DNA from: an uncultured Draconibacterium sp.
GTDB lineage: Bacteria; Bacteroidota; Bacteroidia; Bacteroidales; Prolixibacteraceae
Length of the DNA stretch: 64,000 bases
Assembly (NCBI RefSeq): GCF_963676815.1
Contig: NZ_OY781365.1
Span: 1,212,501-1,276,500 of the forward strand
Reading direction: 5' to 3'
Below the pieces are notes generated by a model. It ran no database searches and was not told the DNA's origin. It saw nothing but the letters and a program-made list of their open reading frames with translations. The position numbers were made by a program, and so were the translations under genes. Of the stretch, positions 18,842 through 27,348 are shown in pieces. Each line of letters begins with the position of its first letter. Within the stretch, counting starts at the first letter, position 1.

Positions 18842-19666
18842 TTAGCTGGCAATACCGAAATCGATCAACAATTTCTCTAGCTCTTCTATTTCCAATGGTT
18901 CAGGAATAACGAACAACTCGTTTTCGTCGATAGCTTTTGCCAATGCACGATACTCGTCGGCCTGAGGATGGTCTGATTTGAATTCGATTACCGTTTTACG
19001 GTTGATTTCGGCTTGCTGAACCATATTGTCGCGAGGAACAAAGTGGATCATTTGAGTTCCCAATTGTCTGGCAAGCTCTTCAATCATTGCCGATTCGTTA
19101 TCAACTTTACGCGAGTTACAAATCAATCCGCCTAAACGAACACCACCTGCCTGGGCATACTTTTTAATACCTTTACAAATGTTGTTGGCAGCATACATTG
19201 CCATCATCTCGCCCGATACTACAATGTAAATTTCCTCGGCTTTACCTTCGCGAATTGGCATTGCGAAACCACCACAAACAACGTCACCTAGCACATCGTA
19301 GAATGTGTAATCCAATTCGAACTTATCGTCCCACGCACCTAACTGCTCCAGCATGTTAATAGAAGTGATAATACCACGACCGGCGCATCCTACACCTGGC
19401 TCAGGACCACCTGATTCAACACAACGAACACCGCCGTATCCTACTTTTACAATGTCTTCCAACTCTACATCTTCACCTTCTTCGCGAAGTGTATCCAACA
19501 CAGTTTTCTGTGCCAAACCACCCAGTAATAATCGGGTTGAGTCGGCTTTAGGGTCGCAACCCACTACTTTTACATTTTTACCTGCTTCAACTAATCCTGC
19601 TACAGTATTTTGGGTTGTGGTTGATTTACCAATTCCACCCTTTCCATAAATTGCAATCTTTCTCAT
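18842..19666 (-). CDS. nifH: Nitrogenase iron protein NifH
   Basis: Homodimeric ATP-dependent reductase that feeds electrons to NifDK and also takes part in FeMo-co maturation. Of its 274 residues, Walker A is GKGGIGKST (8-16). The bridging [4Fe-4S] cysteines are C94 (GVGCAGRG) and C131 (DVVCGGFAMPIREGKA). R97 corresponds to the ADP-ribosylation Arg of other bacteria. The sequence fits the cluster III (anaerobe) type by features such as TRLLLGG and the nifI context, but a tree is needed to prove it. First gene of the operon, with a sigma-54 promoter 40-57 bp upstream and a short leader of about 30 nt. No Shine-Dalgarno sequence. Confidence 0.98.
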   Translation of the reverse strand: MRKIAIYGKGGIGKSTTTQNTVAGLVEAGKNVKVVGCDPKADSTRLLLGGLAQKTVLDTLREEGEDVELEDIVKVGYGGVRCVESGGPEPGVGCAGRGIITSINMLEQLGAWDDKFELDYTFYDVLGDVVCGGFAMPIREGKAEEIYIVVSGEMMAMYAANNICKGIKKYAQAGGVRLGGLICNSRKVDNESAMIEELARQLGTQMIHFVPRDNMVQQAEINRKTVIEFKSDHPQADEYRALAKAIDENELFVIPEPLEIEELEKLLIDFGIAS

Positions 19667-19707
19667 GATTCTTGTATTTTTAAGTTTAAATCGTTTGGTT
19701 TCTTAAG

Positions 19708-19723
19708 TGCCATAGTTGTGCCA
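19708..19723 (-). promoter_or_regulatory. Sigma-54 (-24/-12) promoter of nifH
   Basis: The minus strand reads TGGCACAACTATGGCA (19723-19708) against the consensus TGGCACRNNNNTTGCW. Both invariant dinucleotides, GG at -24 and GC at -12, are present with the right 12-bp offset; one T is replaced by G. Transcription would start about 30 nt before the nifH ATG. A sigma-54 activator gene is present in the window at 27349-28923. Confidence 0.82.
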
Positions 19724-19837
19724 AAAAACATGCTCGACAACATGTTTCGCTCCATCAAATCATAAATAACTAACTGATATACTGTCGATAAAAATTTTTC
19801 AAACTTTTATTTTTTGAATGTAAACCACCAAAACAAT

Positions 19838-19853
19838 CCTACATATTTGTAGG
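19838..19853. promoter_or_regulatory. 16-bp dyad, candidate upstream activator site (nifH-proximal copy)
   Basis: CCTACATATTTGTAGG has perfect arms CCTACA/TGTAGG around 4 bp and is extended by T and A outside. It lies about 115 bp upstream of the nifH -24/-12 promoter, a normal distance for an enhancer site of a NifA-type activator. It differs from the TGT-N10-ACA sites of proteobacterial NifA. Confidence 0.6.
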
Positions 19854-19937
19854 ACGATACTGCTTGCTGAACATTAAGGTGGAAAATTTTAAGAAGCCCA
19901 TGTTTAAAGGGCATTACAGGTGTTAACATTGAGATAA

Positions 19938-19953
19938 CCTACATTTAAGTAGG
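19938..19953. promoter_or_regulatory. 16-bp dyad, candidate upstream activator site (distal copy)
   Basis: CCTACATTTAAGTAGG has arms CCTAC/GTAGG around 6 bp. It shares 12 of 16 positions with the copy exactly 100 bp nearer nifH. It lies about 215 bp upstream of the nifH promoter and about 165 bp upstream of the marR promoter on the other side, so a role for marR is possible but less likely. Confidence 0.55.
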
Positions 19954-20101
19954 AAAACTCAACTACTGTCTTTTTCGTTTGTTATGAACTTAGAAAAGCT
20001 ACCTGTTCAAATTTAGTTAACAATAGCAAGGCCATTCAAGCTGCTATTTTTCAACCCATTACAAATCATTTTAAAAAATTTAATAAATATTTACAGTAAA
20101 T

Positions 20102-20136
20102 TAGTTGACTTTTGCAACTATTTTATCATAGCTTTG
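20102..20136 (+). promoter_or_regulatory. marR-RND operon promoter with overlapping operator dyad
   Basis: TTG (20105-20107), a 21-nt spacer, then TAGCTTTG (20129-20136) fit the Bacteroidota promoter. The dyad TAGTTG-N7-CAACTA (20102-20120) covers the -33 element and half the spacer, where a MarR-type repressor would block RNA polymerase. The promoter fixes the marR start at the ATG at 20158 rather than the TTG inside the -7 box. Confidence 0.68.
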
Positions 20137-20157
20137 CACGCAGAAACAGGAAAAGTT

Positions 20158-20610
20158 ATGAGAACACAAGAACCATTGACGTATTTGCTTGGGCAAACCA
20201 TGAAATTGGTACGCTTCAAGTTAATGGCAAAGTTTAAGGAAAACAATTTAGATCTTACCCTGGACCAGTTTGTTGTACTCCACTATATAAAAGAAAACTC
20301 AGCATCGACACAACAAGATTTAGCCAATCATTTTTTACGCGACAAATCGATTGTTACACGGCAAATCAACACTCTTATTGATTTGGGTTATGTTGAGCGG
20401 ACACAAGACGAGGTTGACAAACGAAAGAAAAATCTTAAGCTTACAAAACAAGGCCTTGATATGTTTGAGTTAATGAAAACCAAGTCGGTTGAAGTTTCGT
20501 CAGAGCTTTTGGATGGTATTTCTCAGGAAGAACTTACTCATTTTGAAAATGTGATTTCTAAAATCCAGCAAAACACGGGCTTTAAAGAATGCCTGTCGTG
20601 CTGTCAATAA
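20158..20610 (+). CDS. MarR-family transcriptional regulator
   Basis: 150 residues from ATG 20158. A winged helix-turn-helix core is visible: LTLDQFVVLHYIKENSASTQ, then QDLANHFLRDKSIVTRQINT (recognition helix) and a wing LIDLGYVERTQDEVDKRKKN, flanked by dimerisation helices. It probably represses its own operon, which also encodes the tripartite RND efflux pump 34 bp downstream, and would be relieved by a small toxic ligand. The ligand is unknown. The C-terminus ends ECLSCCQ; the three close cysteines could allow redox or metal sensing, but this is speculation. Confidence 0.88.
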   Translation: MRTQEPLTYLLGQTMKLVRFKLMAKFKENNLDLTLDQFVVLHYIKENSASTQQDLANHFLRDKSIVTRQINTLIDLGYVERTQDEVDKRKKNLKLTKQGLDMFELMKTKSVEVSSELLDGISQEELTHFENVISKIQQNTGFKECLSCCQ

Positions 20611-20644
20611 GCAATTAAATAATAACAGAACAATAATTACACAC

Positions 20645-21820
20645 ATGAAAACAATTAAGCAATTCACAAGTATGGCCATTCTTGCCATTCTATTTATTTT
20701 CTCAGCCTGCTCAAATCAGCAAGGGAGCAACCCGATGATGGGCGGACAGGTTGGCGAGTACATGGTACAGGAAATTACGCCGCAAAACATTACACTCTAC
20801 AAAGATTTTCCAGCCACTCTGGAAGGCGAGCAAACGGTTGAAATTCGCCCAAGAGTTGCAGGTTATATCGAGAAAATTTTTGTTGACGAAGGCGACTATG
20901 TAAAAAAAGGCCAGCTTCTTTTTCAAATAAACGCCAACGATATTCGTGCCCAGGTGCGTTCGGCCGAAGCTCAGGTTAAAGTTGCAGAATCGCAAGTGGC
21001 CACGGCAAAAATTGAATTGGAAAAAACAAAACCGTTGGTAGAAAAAGACATTGTCAGCGAGTTTCAGCTGGAATCAGTTAATACGTCATTGCAAAGTGCT
21101 GAGGCGCAACTGGCACAAGCCAACGCCAATTTAGCAAATGCAAAAGCCAATTTAGAGTATACAATGATAAGCAGCCCAACAAACGGATTTATCGGGACCT
21201 TCCCATACCGGGTAGGAAGTTTGGTAAGCAGCTCGGTTGCGCAGCCGCTTACAACCGTTTCGAATACTTCAACCATGCGCGCTTATTTCTCGATCAACGA
21301 AAAAGCATTTTTGCAGCTCACTAAAAGCCTGGAAGGAAATACCACCTCCGAAAAACTGGCGAACCTGCCTGAGGTTGACCTGATTCTTCCCGATCAATCA
21401 ATTTATCCGCAAAAAGGTAAAATTGAAATTGCCAGCGGAATTGTTGATCCGCAAACAGGTGCTATTAATATGCGTGCGTCATTCCCGAATGCCGAAGGTA
21501 ATTTGCGATCGGGCGGAAGCGGGAATATTCGTTTACCCGAATACCACAAAGATGTTTTGCTGGTTCCGCAACCTGCCAGTTACGAAATTCAGGGGAAACA
21601 TTTTGTGTACGTAGCCAACAGCGATAACAAAGTTGTGAATACCGAGATTCAGGTAATTGCAGGAGATTTGAAAGACGTTTTTGTTGTTACTTCAGGAATA
21701 AAAGCGGGTGACAAAATTGTTGTTGAAGGAATAAACACCCTTCGTGACGGTATTGAAATTAAACCCAAATTAGCCGGACAACAAGCGGTTGCTGAAAACA
21801 ATCAACCTTCACACAATTAA
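20645..21820 (+). CDS. RND efflux periplasmic adaptor lipoprotein (AcrA/MexA type)
   Basis: Membrane fusion protein linking the inner-membrane RND pump to the outer-membrane channel. The 391 residues have a lipoprotein signal with lipobox FSAC (Cys about residue 21). A biotinyl-lipoyl half-motif follows (RPRVAGYIEKIFVDEGDYVKKGQLLF), then a coiled-coil hairpin rich in Ala/Gln (about 95-165) and the second lipoyl half (NLEYTMISSPTNGFIGTFPYRVGSLV, cited here as two parts). A beta-barrel and membrane-proximal domain complete it (GDLKDVFVVTSGIKAGDKIV). Length is normal. It is the second gene of the marR operon, 20 bp before the pump. Confidence 0.93.
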   Translation: MKTIKQFTSMAILAILFIFSACSNQQGSNPMMGGQVGEYMVQEITPQNITLYKDFPATLEGEQTVEIRPRVAGYIEKIFVDEGDYVKKGQLLFQINANDIRAQVRSAEAQVKVAESQVATAKIELEKTKPLVEKDIVSEFQLESVNTSLQSAEAQLAQANANLANAKANLEYTMISSPTNGFIGTFPYRVGSLVSSSVAQPLTTVSNTSTMRAYFSINEKAFLQLTKSLEGNTTSEKLANLPEVDLILPDQSIYPQKGKIEIASGIVDPQTGAINMRASFPNAEGNLRSGGSGNIRLPEYHKDVLLVPQPASYEIQGKHFVYVANSDNKVVNTEIQVIAGDLKDVFVVTSGIKAGDKIVVEGINTLRDGIEIKPKLAGQQAVAENNQPSHN

Positions 21821-21840
21821 TTATATAAGAGCCAAGTAAT

Positions 21841-24800
21841 ATGTTTAGAAAATTATAGAAAGACCGGTTTTATCAACGGTTATTTCAATCATATTGGTGA
21901 TTCTCGGAGTTTTGGGAATTACCACATTACCCATCGAGCAATATCCTGATATTGCTCCGCCAACCATTCGGGTATCGGCAAACTATACCGGTGCCGATGC
22001 ACAAACGGTTTTAAACAGTGTTGTTATTCCGCTTGAAGAACAGATTAACGGTGTGGAGGACATGATTTACATGAGCTCTACAGCAAGTAACAACGGATCG
22101 GCAACCATACAGGTGTACTTTAAACAAGGAACCGATCCGGATATGGCAGCGGTAAACGTTCAGAACCGTGTGGCACGTGCCAATGCACTTTTACCGGCCG
22201 AAGTTACACGTTCAGGAGTTCTTACTGCCAAGCGCCAGAACAACATGCTAATGGTATTTTCGCTGTACAGTAAAGACGGAAGATACGACGAAACTTTCCT
22301 CCAGAACTATTCGAAAATTAACTTGCTGCCACAAGTGCAACGTATTAATGGTGTTGGCGAGGCGATGGTATTCGGACGAAAAGACTATTCGATGCGTATT
22401 TGGCTAAAGCCGGATATTATGTCGAACTACAACTTAATGCCATCAGATGTAGTTGCAGCGCTTAATGCACAAAACCTTGAAGCCGCACCGGGACGTTTTG
22501 GAAGCGAAAACGACCAAAGTTTTGAATACGTAATTCGTTATCGTGGTAAACTTACACAGCCAGAAGAGTTTGAAAACATTGTAATAAAATCAGACGAAGA
22601 AGGAAATATCCTGAGACTTGGAGATGTAGCCCGCGTTGAATTGGGATCGATGGATTACACAGCCATGACACAAACCCAAGGTGAACCGGGTATTAGTATG
22701 GCAATTTTTCAATCGGCCGGATCGAATGCCCGTGAAGTAATTCTTGAAATTGAAGAAACGCTGGAAGAAGCATCAAAATCATTTCCTCCGGGAGTTGATT
22801 ATATCGAACTGATGAACACCAACGAATTCCTCGATGCTTCGATCGAAAAAGTGTTACACACACTGCTTGAAGCGTTTATCCTGGTATTTATCGTTGTATT
22901 TGTATTCCTGCAAAATTTCAGGGCTACACTTATTCCGGCAATTGCTGTTCCGGTATCCATTATCGGTACTTTCTTTTTCCTGAATTTGTTCGGATTCACC
23001 ATTAACCTGCTTACTTTGTTTGCATTGGTACTGGCCATTGGTATTGTGGTTGACGATGCTATTGTGGTGGTTGAAGCGGTGCATGCCAAGCTCGACGGCG
23101 GTGCCAAAAATGCAAAATCGGCCGCAGTTTCGGCTATGAGCGAAATTTCAACAGCCATTATTTCCATTACGCTTGTTATGGCAGCGGTGTTTATTCCGGT
23201 TACTTTTATTACAGGAACCACCGGTGTTTTCTACCGTCAGTTTGGTATAACACTAACGGTGGCAATTATTCTTTCTGCAGTTAACGCACTTACTTTAAGT
23301 CCGGCACTTTGTGCCTTATTCCTTAAGCCACACAGCGAAGAGGTGAAAGCTCAAAAAGGCATTATGAAACGTTTTTATACGGCTTTCAATACTGCCTTTG
23401 AAACCATGACCGGAAAATATAAGAAGGTCACGCACTTCTTTATCAATAAAAAATGGCTGGCTGCCGGAATGATCGTAATTTTTGTTGCATTGCTGGGCTA
23501 CCTCATGAAAACAACCTCAACAGGTTTTGTTCCTGCAGAAGATACAGGACGTATGTTTGTTGATATTGCCATGCCACCGGCTTCGTCATCAGAAAGAACT
23601 GCCGAAGTAACAAAACAAGTTGATGCCATACTGGCAACCGTGCCCGAGATTAACGGAAGAACAGCTATTACAGGTTTCTCGTTTATGGGTGGACAAGGAA
23701 GTCCGTATGCAATGGTAATTGCAGGACTAAAACCATTTGACGAGCGAAAAGGAGAAGGACAGGATTTGAATAGTATTGTACAAAAACTGTACATGCTTAC
23801 TTCGCAAATAAAAGGTGCTCGTATTATCATTTTCTCGCCACCAATGGTTCCGGGATTTAGTGTTACCGGTGGTTTCGAATTACAAATGGAAGACAAAACC
23901 GGTGGCGATATTAAAGAATTTGAAACCGTAACCAACAATTTTCTGGGTGCTTTAAATCAACGGCCGGAAATACAATATGCACGTACAGCCTTTAACACCA
24001 ACTTTCCGCAATACCGCATTGATGTTGACGCTGCCCGCTGTATGCGTTCGGGCTTACAGGTAAGCTCAGTGCTATCAGCCATGCAAGGTTACATTGGTGG
24101 ATATTATGCTTCAGATTTCAACCGCTTTGGAAAACAATACCGGGTTATGGTACAATCGGAAGCGCAGTACCGCGGAAATCCAGAAGATTTAAACAGCATT
24201 AAAATACGCACCGGTAACGGAGAAATGGCGCCAATTTCAGAATTTATTACATTAACACGTGTTTATGGTCCTGAAACCATTAACCGTTTTAATATGTACA
24301 CCGCCATTTCGGTAAACGGAAACCCAAATCCGGGTTATAGCTCGGGAGATGCAATTGACGCCGTGCGCGAGGTTGCTGCCGAAATGTTGCCAACCGGATA
24401 TGATTATGAATTCTCGGGTCTTACCCGCGAAGAAATCAATGCAGGTAATCAAACCATTATCATCTTTATTTTGAGTTTGATTTTTGTGTACTTCCTGCTG
24501 GCTGCCCAGTATGAAAGTTACATCCTGCCATTATCAATTATTGTTTCGTTGCCAATTGGTATTGCCGGATCATTTGTTTTTGCCCGCATTTTGGGTGTTG
24601 AAAACAACATTTACCTGCAAATTTCGCTGGTAATGCTTATCGGGCTTTTGGCAAAGAATGCTATTCTTATTGTTGAGTTTGCCCGACAGCGACGAGATTC
24701 CGGCATGTCCATTATCGAGGCTGCCGTTGAAGGTGCCACTGCGCGACTTCGCCCTATTTTGATGACATCATTTGCATTCATTGTTGGATTGATTCCGCTG

Positions 24801-24992
24801 GTTATAGGAACAGGAGTTGGTGCCAACGGTAACCGCTCTATCGGTGCCGGTGCTGTTGGAGGAATGCTTATCGGTACTTTAATTGGAATTTTGGTTATTC
24901 CGGCCATGTTCGTGGTTTTCCAGATTTTAGAAGAAAAAGTGAAGAAACCGAAGGAAGAACAAGAGATTTCAGAAATGAATAGTTTGGGTTAA
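21841..24992 (+). CDS. RND multidrug efflux pump, AcrB/MexB type, with apparent 5' frameshift
   Basis: Proton-driven inner-membrane transporter of the tripartite pump. The open frame from 21849 to 24992 contains all AcrB blocks: LPIEQYPDIAPPTIRVSANY, the TM4 proton relay GIVVDDAIVVVEAVH with two Asp, TSFAFIVGLIPLV, and GLLAKNAILIVEFARQRR with the relay Lys. The usual N-terminus (MFRKxIERPVLSTVI) is split: ATG TTT AGA AAA at 21841 reads into TAG, whereas KIIERPVLSTVISIILV is encoded one base out of phase. One extra A in the run at 21849-21852 restores 1,050 residues, the family length. So this is either a sequence error or a phase-variable or inactivating deletion. A TTG start at 21894 would lack half of TM1. 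Confidence 0.9.
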
Positions 24993-25012
24993 TCCGATAG
25001 AAAAGATTAGAT

Positions 25013-26401
25013 ATGAAGACAAATTCAATAAAAAATATACTGCTTATTGCCGTTGTTTCGGTATTGGTTATCTCGTGTAGTACAACCAATCAATACCAGC
25101 GTAGCCAGGATTTTACCGACGGATTATACGGAGGCGCAGAAACTGCGGAAAGCAACCTGGCAAACGAAAGCTGGCAAAACCTTTTTAACGATCCAATTCT
25201 GGACAGTTTAATTGCCGAAGGATTAAGAAACAACCTTGACTTGCAGGCCGCCGTTCAGCGTGTTGTTGCTGCCGAGTCGAATTTCTTGCAGAGCAAAGCT
25301 GCACTGGCACCGTCGTTATCAGGGCAGGCCGGACATACTTACGTTAAAAACTCAGAATCCACCAGTCCGAATGGTCCCGATCATTACAATGCTTCGCAAA
25401 TAGCTTTGCAAAGTAGCTGGGAAATCGACTTTTGGGGAAAACTGAGCAACGCAAAAAAATCGGCTTACGCCAATTACCTGGCTACCGATGCCGCACACAA
25501 GGCTGTGCAGACACGTTTGGTTGCCAACATTGCGTCGGTTTATTACAGTTTACTCGCCTTGGATGCCAACCTTGAGATAACAAAAGCCACAGTACAAAAC
25601 AGTGCCGAACTGGTTGAAACCATGAAAGCCCTGAAAGAAAGTGGTAGTGTAACCGGTGCTGCCGTGGTGCAAAGTGAAGCTGCGCGTTATGCCGCTGAAG
25701 TTACCATCCCGGATATTGAACAGCAAATAAGAGAAAACGAAAATACACTTTGTATTCTTTTGGGCAGAACTCCGGGCAAAGTAGAGCGCGGAAAACTGGA
25801 AAGTCAGCAAGCACATGAATTGTTGGAAGTGGGTGTTCCTGCTGAACTTTTGGATAATCGCCCGGATGTAATGCAGGCCGAATACAGCGTTATTAGTGCC
25901 TACCACATAACCAACAGTGCCAAAGCCTACTTTTACCCATCGGTTACACTTACTGCAAGTGCCGGATTAGAGTCGTTGGAGTTTGGGGATCTGTTTGATC
26001 CGGCATCGTTTGCAGCCAATGTTGTAGGCGGTTTAGTTCAGCCAATTTTTAACAAACGAGCCAACAAAACTCGTTTAGAAGTTGCCAAAGCTCAACAGGA
26101 AGAAGCGCTGCTAAACTTTAAAAACACATTACTGAATGCTGGTGCAGAAGTAAACGATGCACTTAGCATGTACGATGCCTCGTTGCAAAAGATAGAGCTG
26201 CGTAACAAACAATTGGATGCGCTGGAAAAATCGGTAGATTATACTAAAGAATTATTGGTTTACGGCTCGGCAACTTACACCGAAGTTTTAAATGCACAGC
26301 AAAGTTTGCTGAATGCACAACTTAGCGATGTTAACGACCAGGTTCAGCAACTGAATGCGGTGGTTTCGTTGTATCGCGCGTTAGGCGGCGGATGGAAATA
26401 A
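25013..26401 (+). CDS. Outer-membrane efflux channel lipoprotein (TolC/OprM, NodT family)
   Basis: Exit duct of the RND pump. The 462 residues have a lipoprotein signal with lipobox VISC (Cys about residue 22), then two repeats of the OEP domain: SWQNLFNDPILDSLIAEGLR opening, SSWEIDFWGKLSNAKKSAYA, and LLDNRPDVMQAEYSVISAY starting the second half. VGGLVQPIFNKRANKTRLEV and AQQSLLNAQLSDVNDQVQQL close it. Ending in YRALGGGWK is a hallmark of NodT-type proteins. It lies 20 bp after the pump and is followed by a terminator, so marR-adaptor-pump-channel is one operon. Confidence 0.94.
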   Translation: MKTNSIKNILLIAVVSVLVISCSTTNQYQRSQDFTDGLYGGAETAESNLANESWQNLFNDPILDSLIAEGLRNNLDLQAAVQRVVAAESNFLQSKAALAPSLSGQAGHTYVKNSESTSPNGPDHYNASQIALQSSWEIDFWGKLSNAKKSAYANYLATDAAHKAVQTRLVANIASVYYSLLALDANLEITKATVQNSAELVETMKALKESGSVTGAAVVQSEAARYAAEVTIPDIEQQIRENENTLCILLGRTPGKVERGKLESQQAHELLEVGVPAELLDNRPDVMQAEYSVISAYHITNSAKAYFYPSVTLTASAGLESLEFGDLFDPASFAANVVGGLVQPIFNKRANKTRLEVAKAQQEEALLNFKNTLLNAGAEVNDALSMYDASLQKIELRNKQLDALEKSVDYTKELLVYGSATYTEVLNAQQSLLNAQLSDVNDQVQQLNAVVSLYRALGGGWK

Positions 26402-26430
26402 ATTATATAGAACAAATAGATTCATAACTG

Positions 26431-26464
26431 AAAGGGGTCGTTCGGAAACGGATGGCCCTTTTTC
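26431..26464 (+). terminator. Intrinsic terminator of the RND operon
   Basis: AAAGGG (26431-26436) pairs with CCCTTT, with an inner hairpin GTTCG-GAAA-CGGAT, followed by a T-rich run. It lies 30 bp after the channel gene stop. Confidence 0.65.
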
Positions 26465-26504
26465 TATTTATGCCAGCCGGTGTTACCGAATCACTATCGT
26501 TGCA

Positions 26505-26756
26505 GTTAAAGGGCAGCATTTTTTGCCCCAAACGCATCTCTTTGCATGCAAAGGGCAACGTTTATTTGAAAAAATAGGTGATTATGAGTGCAAAGGATAG
26601 CGTTTCGTTGCAATTATGCCCCCCTTTAACTGCAAAGAGATGCACTTTCCAGCAAAAATGGCCTCCTCTAAATGCAAAGGGCTGTGTTTTCTTAAGAAAA
26701 TGCCCACCTATAAGTGCAAAGAGATGCGTTTTGGTGAAAAAGTAGCCCTCTTTGCA
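26505..26756 (+). repeat. Six-unit tandem array with exact 42-bp period
   Basis: Diverged units start at 26505, 26547, 26589, 26631, 26673 and 26715. The core is TGCAAAG[AG]G-x-TG-x-[GA]TTTT (first unit TTAAAGGGCAGCATTTT). Spacing is exactly 42 bp in every step although the units differ at many positions. In frame, each unit reads about C-K-[GE]-x-[RH]-F-x2-K-[MI]-x4, fourteen residues. One TAG (26598-26600) interrupts, leaving a 54-codon frame from ATG 26616 to 26780. It fills the gap between the 3' ends of the convergent efflux channel and acetyltransferase genes. Function unknown. Confidence 0.8.
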
Positions 26757-26804
26757 TTTAACAATAATTTGTGTTTATAATCAAAATAAGGTGTCAGAGC
26801 TCAA

Positions 26805-27287
26805 CTACTTCAACTTGTTTTCCCAGAAGAAATTATTGGGTTCGCATTCCTTAAATCCGGCTTTGCGATACAGGTTCTGTGCTTTAAAATTATCGTGACG
26901 AACTTCGAGATTTATCCTGCAGTAACCATTTTCGATAGCATAATTCTCGATGCCTTTTAACAGAAACAGGCCAACTCCCTGCTGACGGAAATCGGGAGAA
27001 ACGATCAGGTCGTGAATATTAATAAGCGGACTGGCTATCCATGTAGAAAAATTGAGGTTGCAATTGGCAAGCCCCGCAAAGTTATCTCCGATACAAACAA
27101 AAAAACCCATGTACGCCGTATGCCGTTTTAGTCCCTCAATAATTTTAGGGCCAAGTCCATCGGGCATCGGTTCGCTGATCCCCATTTCATCTTCCATATA
27201 GTCGTTTAGCAGATGTACCACCTGCGCGCAATGAAGAGGATTTTGCAGATCAACCTGAATGAGTTTTTTATTCATATCTGAATGCAT
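26805..27287 (-). CDS. GNAT-family N-acetyltransferase
   Basis: 160 residues (156 if the ATG at 27275 is used). The acetyl-CoA-binding core is seen as INIHDLIVSPDFRQQGVGLFLLKG: a beta-4 strand, then the Q/R-x2-G-x-G/A pyrophosphate-binding loop (RQQGVG). Next comes INLEVRHDNFKAQNLYRKAG, the usual C-terminal motif with N and Y. The substrate is unknown: small metabolite, antibiotic and protein acetylation are all possible. It stands alone between the 42-bp repeat array and the NifA-like gene, on the minus strand. Confidence 0.85.
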   Translation of the reverse strand: MHSDMNKKLIQVDLQNPLHCAQVVHLLNDYMEDEMGISEPMPDGLGPKIIEGLKRHTAYMGFFVCIGDNFAGLANCNLNFSTWIASPLINIHDLIVSPDFRQQGVGLFLLKGIENYAIENGYCRINLEVRHDNFKAQNLYRKAGFKECEPNNFFWENKLK

Positions 27288-27348
27288 TAATGCCAGAATA
27301 CTTAATTGCGATAATAGTTAAACATATACGAATTTAGAAATTCTTACA

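Noticed and set aside
19728..19745. ACATG-N8-CATGT dyad next to the nifH promoter as a NifA site
   Set aside because: It is ACA-N12-TGT, the reverse order of the classical TGT-N10-ACA, and lies too close to the -24 box for an enhancer; it may still be an accessory operator.
21894..24992. TTG at 21894 as the true start of the RND pump
   Set aside because: It would remove half of the first membrane helix, while the missing family N-terminus is present upstream in the adjacent frame.
26505..26756. CRISPR array
   Set aside because: Units are diverged, the period has no unique spacers between constant repeats, and no cas gene is near.
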